From positions 124,001-188,000 of the forward strand of contig CAYPET010000002.1 in the NCBI GenBank assembly GCA_964409905.1: a DNA stretch of 64,000 nucleotides. The letters are read 5' to 3'. Under the pieces are notes generated by a model that saw only the letters and a list, made by a program, of their open reading frames with translations, did no database searches and was not told the DNA's origin. This stretch comes from JAGNRR01 sp964409905 (GTDB lineage Bacteria; Bacteroidota; Bacteroidia; Chitinophagales; Chitinophagaceae). The position numbers were made by a program, and so were the translations under genes. Below, one piece after another: positions 24,431-32,820 of this stretch. Position 1 is the stretch's first letter. The number at the start of each line of letters is the position of its first letter.

Positions 24431-26680
24431 ATGGCTACGAAAGTTGCTTCTGCCTCTAAAAAAAAGGCAGCCACTACGTTGGACCTCAAAAACGAACTAA
24501 AAAACCATTTTGGTTTTAAAGGGTTTAAGGACGAACAACAGCAAATTATTCAAAGTATACTGGGCGGTAAGGATACCTTTGTCATTATGCCTACAGGAGG
24601 TGGTAAGTCATTGTGCTATCAGTTGCCTGCGCTACTTTCAGAAGGGGTTGCTATCGTGATCTCTCCATTGATTGCGCTGATGAAAAATCAAGTTGATTTG
24701 ATAAGAAGCTATAGCGATAATGATGATGTTGCCCACTTTTTGAACAGTTCCTTGAACAAAGGTCAGATTAAAGAAGTGAAGGCTGACCTGCTAAAAGGGA
24801 AAACTAAATTGTTATATGTTGCACCCGAAACACTTACAAAAGAAGAGAATGTGGCTTTTCTAAAGACCTTGCCCATTTCTTTTGTTGCGGTAGATGAGGC
24901 GCACTGCATCTCTGAATGGGGACACGACTTTCGACCGGAATACCGAAAAATCAGACAAATTGTTGATGAAATTAATCCCAACATTAGCATTATTGCACTC
25001 ACAGCCACAGCCACACCCAAGGTGCAGGATGATATACGGAAAAACCTGGAGCTCAAAAAACCAAATGTCTTCATATCATCGTTTAACCGTACCAATTTGC
25101 ATTATGCCATCATTCCTAAAAAAGGACAAGAAAAAACCATTCGGCATATGGTCAAATTCATCAAATCGATGAAAGGGAAAAGTGGTATAATTTATACGCT
25201 GAACCGAAAAACTACCGAAGATTTGGCTACTTTGCTTGAAGCTAACGGCGTGCGTGCAGTAGCCTATCACGCTGGTTTGGACGCAAAAACTCGGGCCAAA
25301 AGACAGGACGAATTTTTGAATCAGGACGTCGATGTTATTGTGGCCACCATCGCCTTCGGCATGGGTATTGACAAGCCAGATATCCGCTTTGTTATACATT
25401 ATAACCTACCAAAATCAATAGAAAATTATTATCAGGAGACGGGCCGCGCTGGGCGTGATGGGTTAGAAGGAAAATGTGTACTTTATTTTTCAAATAAAGA
25501 TTTACAAAAATTGGAGCACCTGATGCGTCAAAAGCCATTGTCCGAAAGAGAAATGGGAGCGCAGTTAATAGACGAGATGGTAGCCTACGCAGAAAGTAGC
25601 AACTGCAGACGCAAAGTACTGCTGCATTATTTCGGAGAAGATTATGAGCCTGAAAATTGCAATATGTGTGATAATTGTCAAGACCCCAAAGAGAAAATAG
25701 ACGTCAAGGATACTGTTTTCTGTGTATTGACAGCAATAAAACAATTAAAGGAAAAATTTCCCAACACCTATATTGTGGACGTTGTACTTGGTAGAAAAAA
25801 TTCTCAAATACAATCATACAAACACGACCAACTTTCTTGCTTTAGCATGGGTGCAGAGTTTCAAATGGACGATCACTTTTGGTACTCGTTGATACGTCAA
25901 ATGATGATTGAAGGCTTGATAAAAAAAGACATAGAAGAATACGGCTTATTAAAACTTACAAAAGCCGGGAAGGAGTTTCTCAAAAAACCTTACACCTTAA
26001 AGCTGGCACTGAATCATAAATTTGAAGATACCGATGAAGAAGATGGCGAGGATTATGAAGGCGCTTCAAATGCAGGTGGTTCGGCCCTAGACCCTGTCTT
26101 GCTTGATATGTTGATGACAACAAGAAAGGAGGTGGCTAAAGAAAAGGGACTGCAACCTTGGGTTGTTTTTGATGAAGCATCATTAAATGAGATGGCCACT
26201 ATGTACCCAACATCAATTGCCGAATTAACTAAAATATCAGGTGTGAGTGAGGGTAAGGCCAAAAAATTTGGTAAAAAGTTTATCACGTTGATTGCGCAAT
26301 ATGTAGAGGATAATGACATTGACAAGCCAGAAGATTTTGTTATGAAAAGTGTCGTCAATAAAAGTGGTAGAAAAGTCTATATCATACAAAGTGTAGACAA
26401 AAAAATACCCTTAGAGGATATCGCTGTGGGAAAATCAATGGATATGAATGAACTTTTTCAAGAGATGGAAACGATTGTACAAAGCGGCACAAAGCTCGAT
26501 ATTGACTATGCCCTTGATGATTATGTTGACGAATATGATGTTGAGGACATTTTCGAATATTTTAATGAAAGTGATACGGGCGATGTAGAAGAAGCATTTG
26601 AAGTGTTACAAGAAAATGACATCACAATGGAACAAATCCAATTGGTCCGAATCAAATATCTCAGCGAGGTGGCAAATTAG
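24431..26680 (+). CDS. recQ: ATP-dependent DNA helicase RecQ
   Basis: 749 residues. Helicase motifs are TGGGKS (55-60), DEAH (155-158), TATATP, and QETGRAGRDG in the second RecA domain. A four-Cys zinc site follows (CRRKVLLHYFG...CNMCDNC), then a winged-helix RQC region and an HRDC domain. A ~120-residue acidic tail (EDNDIDKPEDF to YLSEVAN) extends past the usual end, as in other Bacteroidota RecQ proteins. It unwinds 3'-5' in recombination and fork repair. The single gene is followed by tRNA-Phe. Confidence 0.95.
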   Translation: MATKVASASKKKAATTLDLKNELKNHFGFKGFKDEQQQIIQSILGGKDTFVIMPTGGGKSLCYQLPALLSEGVAIVISPLIALMKNQVDLIRSYSDNDDVAHFLNSSLNKGQIKEVKADLLKGKTKLLYVAPETLTKEENVAFLKTLPISFVAVDEAHCISEWGHDFRPEYRKIRQIVDEINPNISIIALTATATPKVQDDIRKNLELKKPNVFISSFNRTNLHYAIIPKKGQEKTIRHMVKFIKSMKGKSGIIYTLNRKTTEDLATLLEANGVRAVAYHAGLDAKTRAKRQDEFLNQDVDVIVATIAFGMGIDKPDIRFVIHYNLPKSIENYYQETGRAGRDGLEGKCVLYFSNKDLQKLEHLMRQKPLSEREMGAQLIDEMVAYAESSNCRRKVLLHYFGEDYEPENCNMCDNCQDPKEKIDVKDTVFCVLTAIKQLKEKFPNTYIVDVVLGRKNSQIQSYKHDQLSCFSMGAEFQMDDHFWYSLIRQMMIEGLIKKDIEEYGLLKLTKAGKEFLKKPYTLKLALNHKFEDTDEEDGEDYEGASNAGGSALDPVLLDMLMTTRKEVAKEKGLQPWVVFDEASLNEMATMYPTSIAELTKISGVSEGKAKKFGKKFITLIAQYVEDNDIDKPEDFVMKSVVNKSGRKVYIIQSVDKKIPLEDIAVGKSMDMNELFQEMETIVQSGTKLDIDYALDDYVDEYDVEDIFEYFNESDTGDVEEAFEVLQENDITMEQIQLVRIKYLSEVAN

Positions 26681-26727
26681 ACTATTGAATAAAACAGTAA
26701 TTTTTTAGGCAGTTTTTGAATTTTGGT

Positions 26728-26735
26728 TACATTTG
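26728..26735 (+). promoter_or_regulatory. -7 box TACATTTG of tRNA-Phe
   Basis: A perfect TAnnTTTG match, 12 bases before the mature tRNA 5' end. This implies a very short 5' leader for RNase P. Confidence 0.5.
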
Positions 26736-26747
26736 CGTTTCGTTTTT

Positions 26748-26820
26748 GGTGCGGTAGCTCAGTAGGTAGAGCAATGGACTGAAAATCCATGTGTCGGCGG
26801 TTCGATCCCGCCCCACACCA
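26748..26820 (+). tRNA. tRNA-Phe (anticodon GAA) with one acceptor-stem mismatch
   Basis: A 73-base cloverleaf. Anticodon stem ATGGA/TCCAT encloses CTGAAAA, anticodon GAA. The T arm is GGCGG-TTCGATC-CCGCC. The acceptor pairs GGTGCGG with CCACACC; position 5 (C, 26752) faces A (26815), a C-A mismatch. CCA is not encoded. A terminator follows. Confidence 0.94.
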
Positions 26821-26822
26821 CA

Positions 26823-26856
26823 AAAAGCTTCAGCAATTTTGCTGGAGCTTTTTTTA
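26823..26856 (+). terminator. Rho-independent terminator of tRNA-Phe
   Basis: Stem AAAAGCTTCAGCA/TGCTGGAGCTTTT (one G-T pair) with loop ATTT, then a T-run. Confidence 0.85.
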
Positions 26857-26950
26857 TTCTTGCCGTTCCTCCGCTTTTCCTGCCATTTATCAAAATTGCA
26901 CACACAATTGTAAGTCTACCCACTTACATTTGCCTCAAATTTTATACGAA

Positions 26951-28267
26951 ATGAAAAGAATAATCCTTTTATTGTCTTGTATAATGCTAGCTGTTGGCTC
27001 GCAGGCAGGCAAGATTAAATTTGTTGAGTACGACCTGCCCAATGGGTTACACGTAATTCTACACGAAGATCATACAACACCCACAGTGGCCATCTCGGTA
27101 TTGTACCATGTAGGTTCAAAAGATGAAGACCCCAAGCGCACCGGCTTTGCACACTTTTTTGAACATTTATTGTTCGAAGGTAGCGAGAATATTGAGCGCG
27201 GCGAGTACATGAAACTCGTACAGAATTCAGGTGGTGTTATCAATGCCAATACCTCCTTTGATCGTACATTTTATTTCGAAACCTTGCCTTCAAATAAATT
27301 AGAACTCGGCTTGTGGATGGAAAGTGAGCGTATGTTGCACGCCAAAATTGACAATATCGGTCTCGAAACACAGCGTAAAGTAGTAAAAGAAGAGAAAAAA
27401 CAACGTTACGAAAACACGCCCTATGGGCATTTATTGGAGCAAATTTTTGCCAATGCCTATGAAAAGCACCCGTATCAATGGACACCTATTGGTGAAGCAC
27501 AATACATTGACCAAGCCTCTTTAGAGGAATTTATGGAGTTTTACAAAACCTATTATGTGCCCAACAACGCAACCCTTTCGATTGGTGGTGATTTGGACAT
27601 TGCCCAAACAAAAGCCTGGATTGAAAAATACTTCGGTAGCATTCCGCGCGGCACCAAAGAAATTCCGCGTAATAAGATAGTAGAACCTGCCCAAACCGAG
27701 CAGAAACACGCTACTTATTACGATAAAATTCAGTTGCCAGCTTGCGTATTTGCATATCACATTCCGGGCCAGGGAACACCTGATTTTTATGCCATGGAAA
27801 TGCTGACCAATATTTTATCGCAAGGGAAAAGTTCACGCCTGCAAAAAGTAGTGGTAGATGAAAAGCAGAAAGCCGTTCAATGTGCCGCATTTAACTTGCC
27901 TACCGAAGATCCGGGTCTAGCTATGATGTTTGGCATTGCCAACATGGGCGTAAATGTTGATGAACTTGAAAAAGCTATAGATGAAGAAATCAATAAAGTT
28001 GTAGCCGAAGGCGTTACGGCCGAAGAGTTGGAGAAAGCAAAAAACTCTACAGAAAATGATTTTTACAGCGCCAACAGTAGCATATTAGGCATAGTAGAGA
28101 ACTTGGCGAATTATCACGTATACTACGGTGATGCCAACCTAATCAATACAGAAATTGATCGGTATATGAAAGTAACGCTTGATGACATTAAGCGCGTAGC
28201 ACAAAAATACCTGCGAAAAGAAAACAGACTAATTCTGCATTATTTACCTGAAAGTCAAAAACAGTAA
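26951..28267 (+). CDS. M16 zinc metallopeptidase, catalytic subunit
   Basis: 438 residues from the ATG at 26951; the open frame extends back into the tRNA and that part is rejected. It has a signal peptide (MKRIILLLSCIMLAVGSQAG). The inverted zinc motif HFFEH is at 68-72, and the third ligand Glu is near 146 in VVKEEKKQRYENTPYG. It is exported, so it probably degrades peptides in the periplasm. It pairs with the non-catalytic M16 protein encoded 26 bases downstream, as in heterodimeric M16 proteases. A TACATTTG box lies 18 bases before the ATG. Confidence 0.94.
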   Translation: MKRIILLLSCIMLAVGSQAGKIKFVEYDLPNGLHVILHEDHTTPTVAISVLYHVGSKDEDPKRTGFAHFFEHLLFEGSENIERGEYMKLVQNSGGVINANTSFDRTFYFETLPSNKLELGLWMESERMLHAKIDNIGLETQRKVVKEEKKQRYENTPYGHLLEQIFANAYEKHPYQWTPIGEAQYIDQASLEEFMEFYKTYYVPNNATLSIGGDLDIAQTKAWIEKYFGSIPRGTKEIPRNKIVEPAQTEQKHATYYDKIQLPACVFAYHIPGQGTPDFYAMEMLTNILSQGKSSRLQKVVVDEKQKAVQCAAFNLPTEDPGLAMMFGIANMGVNVDELEKAIDEEINKVVAEGVTAEELEKAKNSTENDFYSANSSILGIVENLANYHVYYGDANLINTEIDRYMKVTLDDIKRVAQKYLRKENRLILHYLPESQKQ

Positions 28268-28293
28268 GTTTAAAACAAAGAAATTACGAGAAT

Positions 28294-30378
28294 ATGAAAA
28301 AAATAGCTTTAAATATATTCGGCCTAGTGCTACTTAGCACTGCCCTTTTTGCACAACAATTAGATCGCAGTCAGCGACCAAAACCCGGACCGGCACCTAC
28401 TGTCCAAATTGGAGATGCTGAGAGTTTTGTCAGCTCCAATGGCATCAAAGTGTTTGTTGTAGAGAATCATAAATTACCCAAAGTAAGCTACAGTATAGAC
28501 CTGGACGTCAAACCCGCACTAGAAAAAAATAAAGTGGGAGCCGCTGGTTTTGTAGGTGATATGCTGCGTGCCGGTACAAAAAGCCGAGATAAAGATGCCT
28601 TTAATAAGGCCATCGATATGATTGGTGGTACGATAGCCGTGAGCTCAGAGGGCATGTATTTCAGTAGTCTTAAAAAACATAGTGATAATCTGTTAGAACT
28701 TGCCAGCGAAATGTTGCTCAAACCAGCATTCCCTAGTACAGAGTTGGAGCTACAGAAGAAAAAAACATTATCTGGCTTGGCGACAGAAAAAGATGATCCA
28801 CAGGCGATGAGCCGAAACCTTACGGCCATGCTCAATTTTGGTCCGCAACATTACCGAGGCGAAGTAATGACAGAGGAGACGGTGGCTAATGTTACCATGG
28901 ACGATGTAAAAAAATATTATGATACATATTTTCGTCCTAATTTAGCCTACATGGCTATTGTTGGAGATATCACCTTAGACGAAGCAAAAAAACAGGTGGA
29001 GAAATATTTTGGCAGTTGGAAAAAGAAATCTGTTCCCGCCGCTACATACAAAACACCAGATGCCAACTCAGGAGCACAAGTAGGCATAGTTAACAAAACA
29101 GGTGCCGTACAAAGCGTAGTCAATGTTACCTATCCTTTAGATTTGAAACCAGGCAATGAAGATGTCATTCCATTGAAAGTAGCCAACGGTGTATTGGGCG
29201 GTGGCAGTACAGGTCGACTATTTCAATATCTCCGTGAGGATAAAGCATGGACCTATGGTTCATACTCTAGCGTAAGCACAAGTCAATGGGATAATTCAGC
29301 ATCATTTACCGCTTCAGCCAATGCAACAGCTGAAGCAACTGACAGTTCTGTAGCTGCTATTTTGGCCGAAATGAATAAGATGCGCAACGAAAAAGTGAGC
29401 GATGAAGAGTTAGAAGGATATAAAAATTATATGGCTGGCACTTTCGCACTTGGGTTAGAAAACCCACGCACCTTGGCAAGCTATGCAATAAACATTGCAA
29501 AGAATAATTTGCCTAAGGACTACTATAAGAACTACCTGAAGAATATAGAAAAAGTGACAGCGGACGACGTGTTGCGTGTATCAAAAAAATATATTAAACC
29601 AGGCGTTGCGAATATCGTAGTAGCCGGTGATCGGGCTTCTAATATGGAAAAATTGAAAAAATTTGGCCCCGTAACTGAATATGACGTTTATGGAAATAAA
29701 GTAGAAGCAGTACCAGCCATGGCCATTCCGGCGGATATGACAGCTAAAAAAGTAATTGAAAAATACATAGCCAATACAGGCGGAATGGAAAACTGGACAA
29801 AAGTAAAGGATATGAAAACAGAGGCCGGAATGCAAATGCAAGGCCTGGATATTAAACTGGTTACTATTAAAAAGGAAGGAGGAAAATTATTCGAAGAAGT
29901 GAGTGCGTCTATGGGCACATTGCAAAAAACAGTTTTTGATGGCACAACGGGTAAGATGTCAGGCATGGGCGGTGCTCAAAATATAGAAGGCGATGACGTA
30001 GAGGCTACGAAGCGTAAGGCTATGATCTTTGACGAAGCGCTTTATCTAACCGAGACTTATCAGCTGGAATTGAAAGGAACTGAAAGTATCGATGGTAAAA
30101 TGTGTTATGTAGTTTCGGTTACAGATCCTGCCGGAGATAAAAGTACCGAATACTTTGATGTGGAGAGCGGCTTGCGCCTGCAAACAGTATCTACAACAGA
30201 TGCTGGACCACAGGGTAAAGTAACAATTACTACCAAATTGAGCGATTACAAAAAAGTGGATGGCTTGATGGTGCCGTTTAGCATTAAACAAAATGCCGGC
30301 CCACAAAGCATGGATATTACCGTAAAATCTGTAGAAATCAACAAGGGAGTTGATGACAAGATATTTATTGCGGAGTAA
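28294..30378 (+). CDS. M16 peptidase-like partner subunit with C-terminal LolA-like domain
   Basis: 694 residues with a signal peptide (ALFAQ). The M16 part (about 40-470) lacks HxxEH (AAGFVGDMLRAGT at the site) but has the Arg/Tyr clamp GRLFQYLREDKAWTYGSYS. Residues ~480-694 form an extra beta domain (IANTGGMENWTKVKDMKTEAG, STEYFDVESGLRLQT) resembling the LolA/LolB-type fold often found on Bacteroidota M16 proteins. It likely forms a heterodimer with the catalytic subunit just upstream and contributes substrate binding. A shared terminator follows. Confidence 0.92.
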   Translation: MKKIALNIFGLVLLSTALFAQQLDRSQRPKPGPAPTVQIGDAESFVSSNGIKVFVVENHKLPKVSYSIDLDVKPALEKNKVGAAGFVGDMLRAGTKSRDKDAFNKAIDMIGGTIAVSSEGMYFSSLKKHSDNLLELASEMLLKPAFPSTELELQKKKTLSGLATEKDDPQAMSRNLTAMLNFGPQHYRGEVMTEETVANVTMDDVKKYYDTYFRPNLAYMAIVGDITLDEAKKQVEKYFGSWKKKSVPAATYKTPDANSGAQVGIVNKTGAVQSVVNVTYPLDLKPGNEDVIPLKVANGVLGGGSTGRLFQYLREDKAWTYGSYSSVSTSQWDNSASFTASANATAEATDSSVAAILAEMNKMRNEKVSDEELEGYKNYMAGTFALGLENPRTLASYAINIAKNNLPKDYYKNYLKNIEKVTADDVLRVSKKYIKPGVANIVVAGDRASNMEKLKKFGPVTEYDVYGNKVEAVPAMAIPADMTAKKVIEKYIANTGGMENWTKVKDMKTEAGMQMQGLDIKLVTIKKEGGKLFEEVSASMGTLQKTVFDGTTGKMSGMGGAQNIEGDDVEATKRKAMIFDEALYLTETYQLELKGTESIDGKMCYVVSVTDPAGDKSTEYFDVESGLRLQTVSTTDAGPQGKVTITTKLSDYKKVDGLMVPFSIKQNAGPQSMDITVKSVEINKGVDDKIFIAE

Positions 30379-30398
30379 TAGCCTGTAACTATAACTTA

Positions 30399-30428
30399 AA
30401 TACCCGCTAAAACAGCGGGTATTTTTTT
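30399..30428. terminator. Bidirectional terminator between the M16 pair and DUF983
   Basis: Stem AATACCCGCT/AGCGGGTATT with loop AAAAC and a T-run on the plus strand. The A-rich left side gives U-residues for the minus strand too, where it overlaps the DUF983 stop. Confidence 0.85.
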
Positions 30429-30825
30429 ATTTTGATGGTTGACCGTCGCCATATTTTACAAAAAGGCGGATATACAAAGCTCTTGAAAAGCGCATTAAGA
30501 TAGGTTGTAATAGTGCCATAACCGACACGGCTAGTGCAAGAAATACAAAAATTGAATTATCATTAAAACTAAACCCATAAGTAAAAGCAAATATTACGGC
30601 CATAACAACAATAAGCCCAACACTGATAGCATAGCTAATGTATCCGGTACCAAACCAAAAACCAGTTTCCAATTCATATTTTAAGCCACATTCGCTGCAT
30701 CGTTCCGGCATATCCAACATCTTGTTCAGCGGAAAAATACTGTTGTTTGTAAACATGTTGCCTTTACGGCAATTTGGGCATTTAAGTTTGAATAAACTTT
30801 TTATAGCACCTGGCTCCTTACTCAT
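30427..30825 (-). CDS. DUF983 zinc-ribbon membrane protein
   Basis: 132 residues from the ATG at 30825; a TTG start at 30837 is part of the -7 box and rejected. The N-terminus holds two CxxC knuckles (CPNCRKGNMF, CSECGLKYE), followed by ETGFWFGTGYISYA and two or more transmembrane helices. This is the DUF983 family, common in Bacteroidota and alpha-proteobacteria; function unknown. It is divergent from nadC. Confidence 0.93.
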   Translation of the reverse strand: MSKEPGAIKSLFKLKCPNCRKGNMFTNNSIFPLNKMLDMPERCSECGLKYELETGFWFGTGYISYAISVGLIVVMAVIFAFTYGFSFNDNSIFVFLALAVSVMALLQPILMRFSRALYIRLFVKYGDGQPSK

Positions 30826-30834
30826 AAGTGATGG

Positions 30835-30842
30835 CAAAGGTA
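30835..30842 (-). promoter_or_regulatory. DUF983 -7 box TACCTTTG
   Basis: A perfect TAnnTTTG match on the minus strand, 9 bases before the ATG. Confidence 0.5.
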
Positions 30843-30905
30843 AAGGTTCTCACAAGCTTCGTGTGTGATAAACTTCACAATATTCAAAAAGCCACCCACG
30901 GCTTC

Positions 30906-30936
30906 TTGGTGCCATATATATTGGGCATTACCTTTG
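30906..30936 (+). promoter_or_regulatory. nadC promoter TTG-N20-TACCTTTG, four bases before ATG
   Basis: The -33 TTG is at 30906-30908 and the -7 TACCTTTG at 30929-30936. The ATG begins at 30941 after GTCA, so the message should be leaderless. Confidence 0.65.
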
Positions 30937-30940
30937 GTCA

Positions 30941-31777
30941 ATGGAGTTGAATGAATTTATACGGCTGGCATTGGAAGAGGATATACGTGAAGGTGATCAT
31001 AGTACCCTTTGTTGTATTCCAGAAGATTTGGAAGACGAGGCTGTCCTTAAAATTAAAGAAGATGGGCTGATTGCCGGTTTGGATGTAGCTGAAAAAATTT
31101 TTAAATACGTACAGCCGGATTGTCAAATCATTTTTTCAAAAAAAGATGGTGATACAGTGCGTAAGGGCGAAGAGGCCTTTCGTATCAAAGCAAAATCGCC
31201 TACTTTACTCTCTACCGAGCGATTGGTGTTGAATATAATGCAACGCATGAGTGGTATTGCTTCGCTAACTCATATTTATACAGAAAAAATAAAAAATTAC
31301 TCCACCAAATTATTAGATACGCGCAAAACGACGCCCCTTTTCAGATGGTTTGAGAAAGAGGCAGTTCGTATTGGTGGCGGGCACAATCATCGGATGGGTT
31401 TGTACGATATGATTATGCTAAAAGACAACCACATTGAATTTTGCGGCGGTATAGAAAAGGCCATAAATCAGGCAAATACATACCTCAAAGCAAATCAGCT
31501 GGAATTAAAAATTGAAGTAGAGACAGGCAGCTTAAACGACGTGCAGCGAGTAGTAGCCCATGGGGGCGTAGATAGAATTATGCTCGATAATTTTACACCT
31601 GCCGACATTGAAGAAGCTCTTAAGGTTATTGATGGTAGATTTGAAACCGAGGCCAGTGGCGGAATAAATCTGAATACCATAGAAGCCTATGCAAAAACAG
31701 GAGTTGATTTTGTATCAGTAGGGGCAGTTATCCATCATGCAACCAGTATGGATTTGAGCCTGAAAGCGGTGAAATAA
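30941..31777 (+). CDS. nadC: Nicotinate-nucleotide pyrophosphorylase (carboxylating)
   Basis: 278 residues. Quinolinate phosphoribosyltransferase marks are EEDIREGDHST at the N-terminus, RMSGIASLT, LDTRKTTPLFR, GGGHNHRMGLYDMIMLKDNH and the C-terminal VDFVSVGAVIHHATSMDLSL. It converts quinolinate and PRPP to nicotinate mononucleotide in de novo NAD synthesis. nadA and nadB are not in the window. It is the first gene of a short plus-strand run, with yciH 50 bases on. Confidence 0.96.
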   Translation: MELNEFIRLALEEDIREGDHSTLCCIPEDLEDEAVLKIKEDGLIAGLDVAEKIFKYVQPDCQIIFSKKDGDTVRKGEEAFRIKAKSPTLLSTERLVLNIMQRMSGIASLTHIYTEKIKNYSTKLLDTRKTTPLFRWFEKEAVRIGGGHNHRMGLYDMIMLKDNHIEFCGGIEKAINQANTYLKANQLELKIEVETGSLNDVQRVVAHGGVDRIMLDNFTPADIEEALKVIDGRFETEASGGINLNTIEAYAKTGVDFVSVGAVIHHATSMDLSLKAVK

Positions 31778-31827
31778 ATGTAATTTGCTTCACTAATTTT
31801 ACATCAGCAATTAAATAGCGAGAGCGT

Positions 31828-32166
31828 ATGGGTAACAAAAAACGGTTTAAGAGTGGCACCGGTGGGTTGGTATATTCTACCAATGATGACTATATGCAAA
31901 ATGAAGATGGCGATGCACTTGAATTTGTTCCCCCTGAAGAACAGCGCCTCAAGGTGCGTCTTGATACAAAACACCGGGGTGGCAAAACAGTAACTTTAAT
32001 CGAAGGGTTTGAGGGAAATGATGATCAAGGAAAGGCCTTGGTAAAATTATTAAAACAAAAGTGCGGCACAGGTGGTAGTTATAAAGATGGCGAGTTGATA
32101 ATACAAGGCAATGAAATAAAAAAAGTGATTGAGGTTTTAAAAAAAGAAGGGTATCATGTGGCGTAA
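31828..32166 (+). CDS. SUI1/eIF1-like translation factor (YciH family)
   Basis: 112 residues. The SUI1 fold signature appears in the second half: RLKVRLDTKHRGGKTVTLIEGF, then LVKLLKQKCGTGGSYKDGELIIQG. It is related to eukaryotic initiation factor 1, and bacterial YciH can influence start-codon fidelity. That would be relevant in an organism without Shine-Dalgarno leaders, but this link is inference. It overlaps the next gene by 11 bases. Confidence 0.92.
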   Translation: MGNKKRFKSGTGGLVYSTNDDYMQNEDGDALEFVPPEEQRLKVRLDTKHRGGKTVTLIEGFEGNDDQGKALVKLLKQKCGTGGSYKDGELIIQGNEIKKVIEVLKKEGYHVA

Positions 32167-32710
32167 TTATATACTAATACTATCGGTTGGCCTGTTGGCA
32201 TGTGGTTGGACGTCTTGTGCGGACAAAAATTTTGGGGGTGATGATTGGATTAACTATCCAGATATGCAAAAGCTTTTTCAGGATAATGTTGATAAATCAG
32301 CGCCTTATAATTATATCCATGTGCATCAGGAAATTGAACAAAATGATAGTGCAGCGGTTGGCTCAGCGGATATACCATGGCAAAAAATTGAAGACCTTTT
32401 TAAAACCGCAAACTTGCATAAAAAAGAGCTAAACTATAAATATAAAATAAGCGTACTCACAGACACCTTGACATCAAGTAGAACGCTGTATTATGAAGCT
32501 TTGGACCCGGATGTGGTCACGCGGTCACTGAGTATTGTTTCGAATATTACCAGTGGCGATTTGCAGAATGTTTATTTTACCCTTCTTGATAAAGGCACAT
32601 TTAAAGACAAACAATATCGAGTATTATTCATACCTAAGAAAGTGATACAAATTCAAGAGATTAAAAAAGGTAAGGTAGGCGTGGATAGCTATTTTTATCC
32701 CGAATATTAA
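32156..32710 (+). CDS. Lipoprotein of unknown function
   Basis: 184 residues. A signal peptide with the Cys-containing stretch LLACGWTSC suggests a lipoprotein, with either Cys possible as the anchor. The rest is mixed alpha/beta with no recognised motif. The start overlaps the end of the SUI1-like gene by 11 bases, so the two are probably co-transcribed. Confidence 0.7.
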   Translation: MWRNYILILSVGLLACGWTSCADKNFGGDDWINYPDMQKLFQDNVDKSAPYNYIHVHQEIEQNDSAAVGSADIPWQKIEDLFKTANLHKKELNYKYKISVLTDTLTSSRTLYYEALDPDVVTRSLSIVSNITSGDLQNVYFTLLDKGTFKDKQYRVLFIPKKVIQIQEIKKGKVGVDSYFYPEY

Positions 32711-32820
32711 TATTGTAAAATGGCCGGATAAACCTTACGTACAAATAGCGCTTCGGCGAATTATAGTGTAGTATAAAACGGGCTTACTTTTACTATTCGT
32801 TTATAGCAATAAGAAGCAAG

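Noticed and set aside
26789..26950. Long N-terminal extension of the M16 protease frame
   Set aside because: It starts inside tRNA-Phe and passes through its terminator. The ATG at 26951 begins a clean signal peptide.
27001..27018. Second copy of the moeB palindrome in the M16 signal peptide region
   Set aside because: Only GCAGGCAGG is shared; there is no second arm, so it is not a palindrome.
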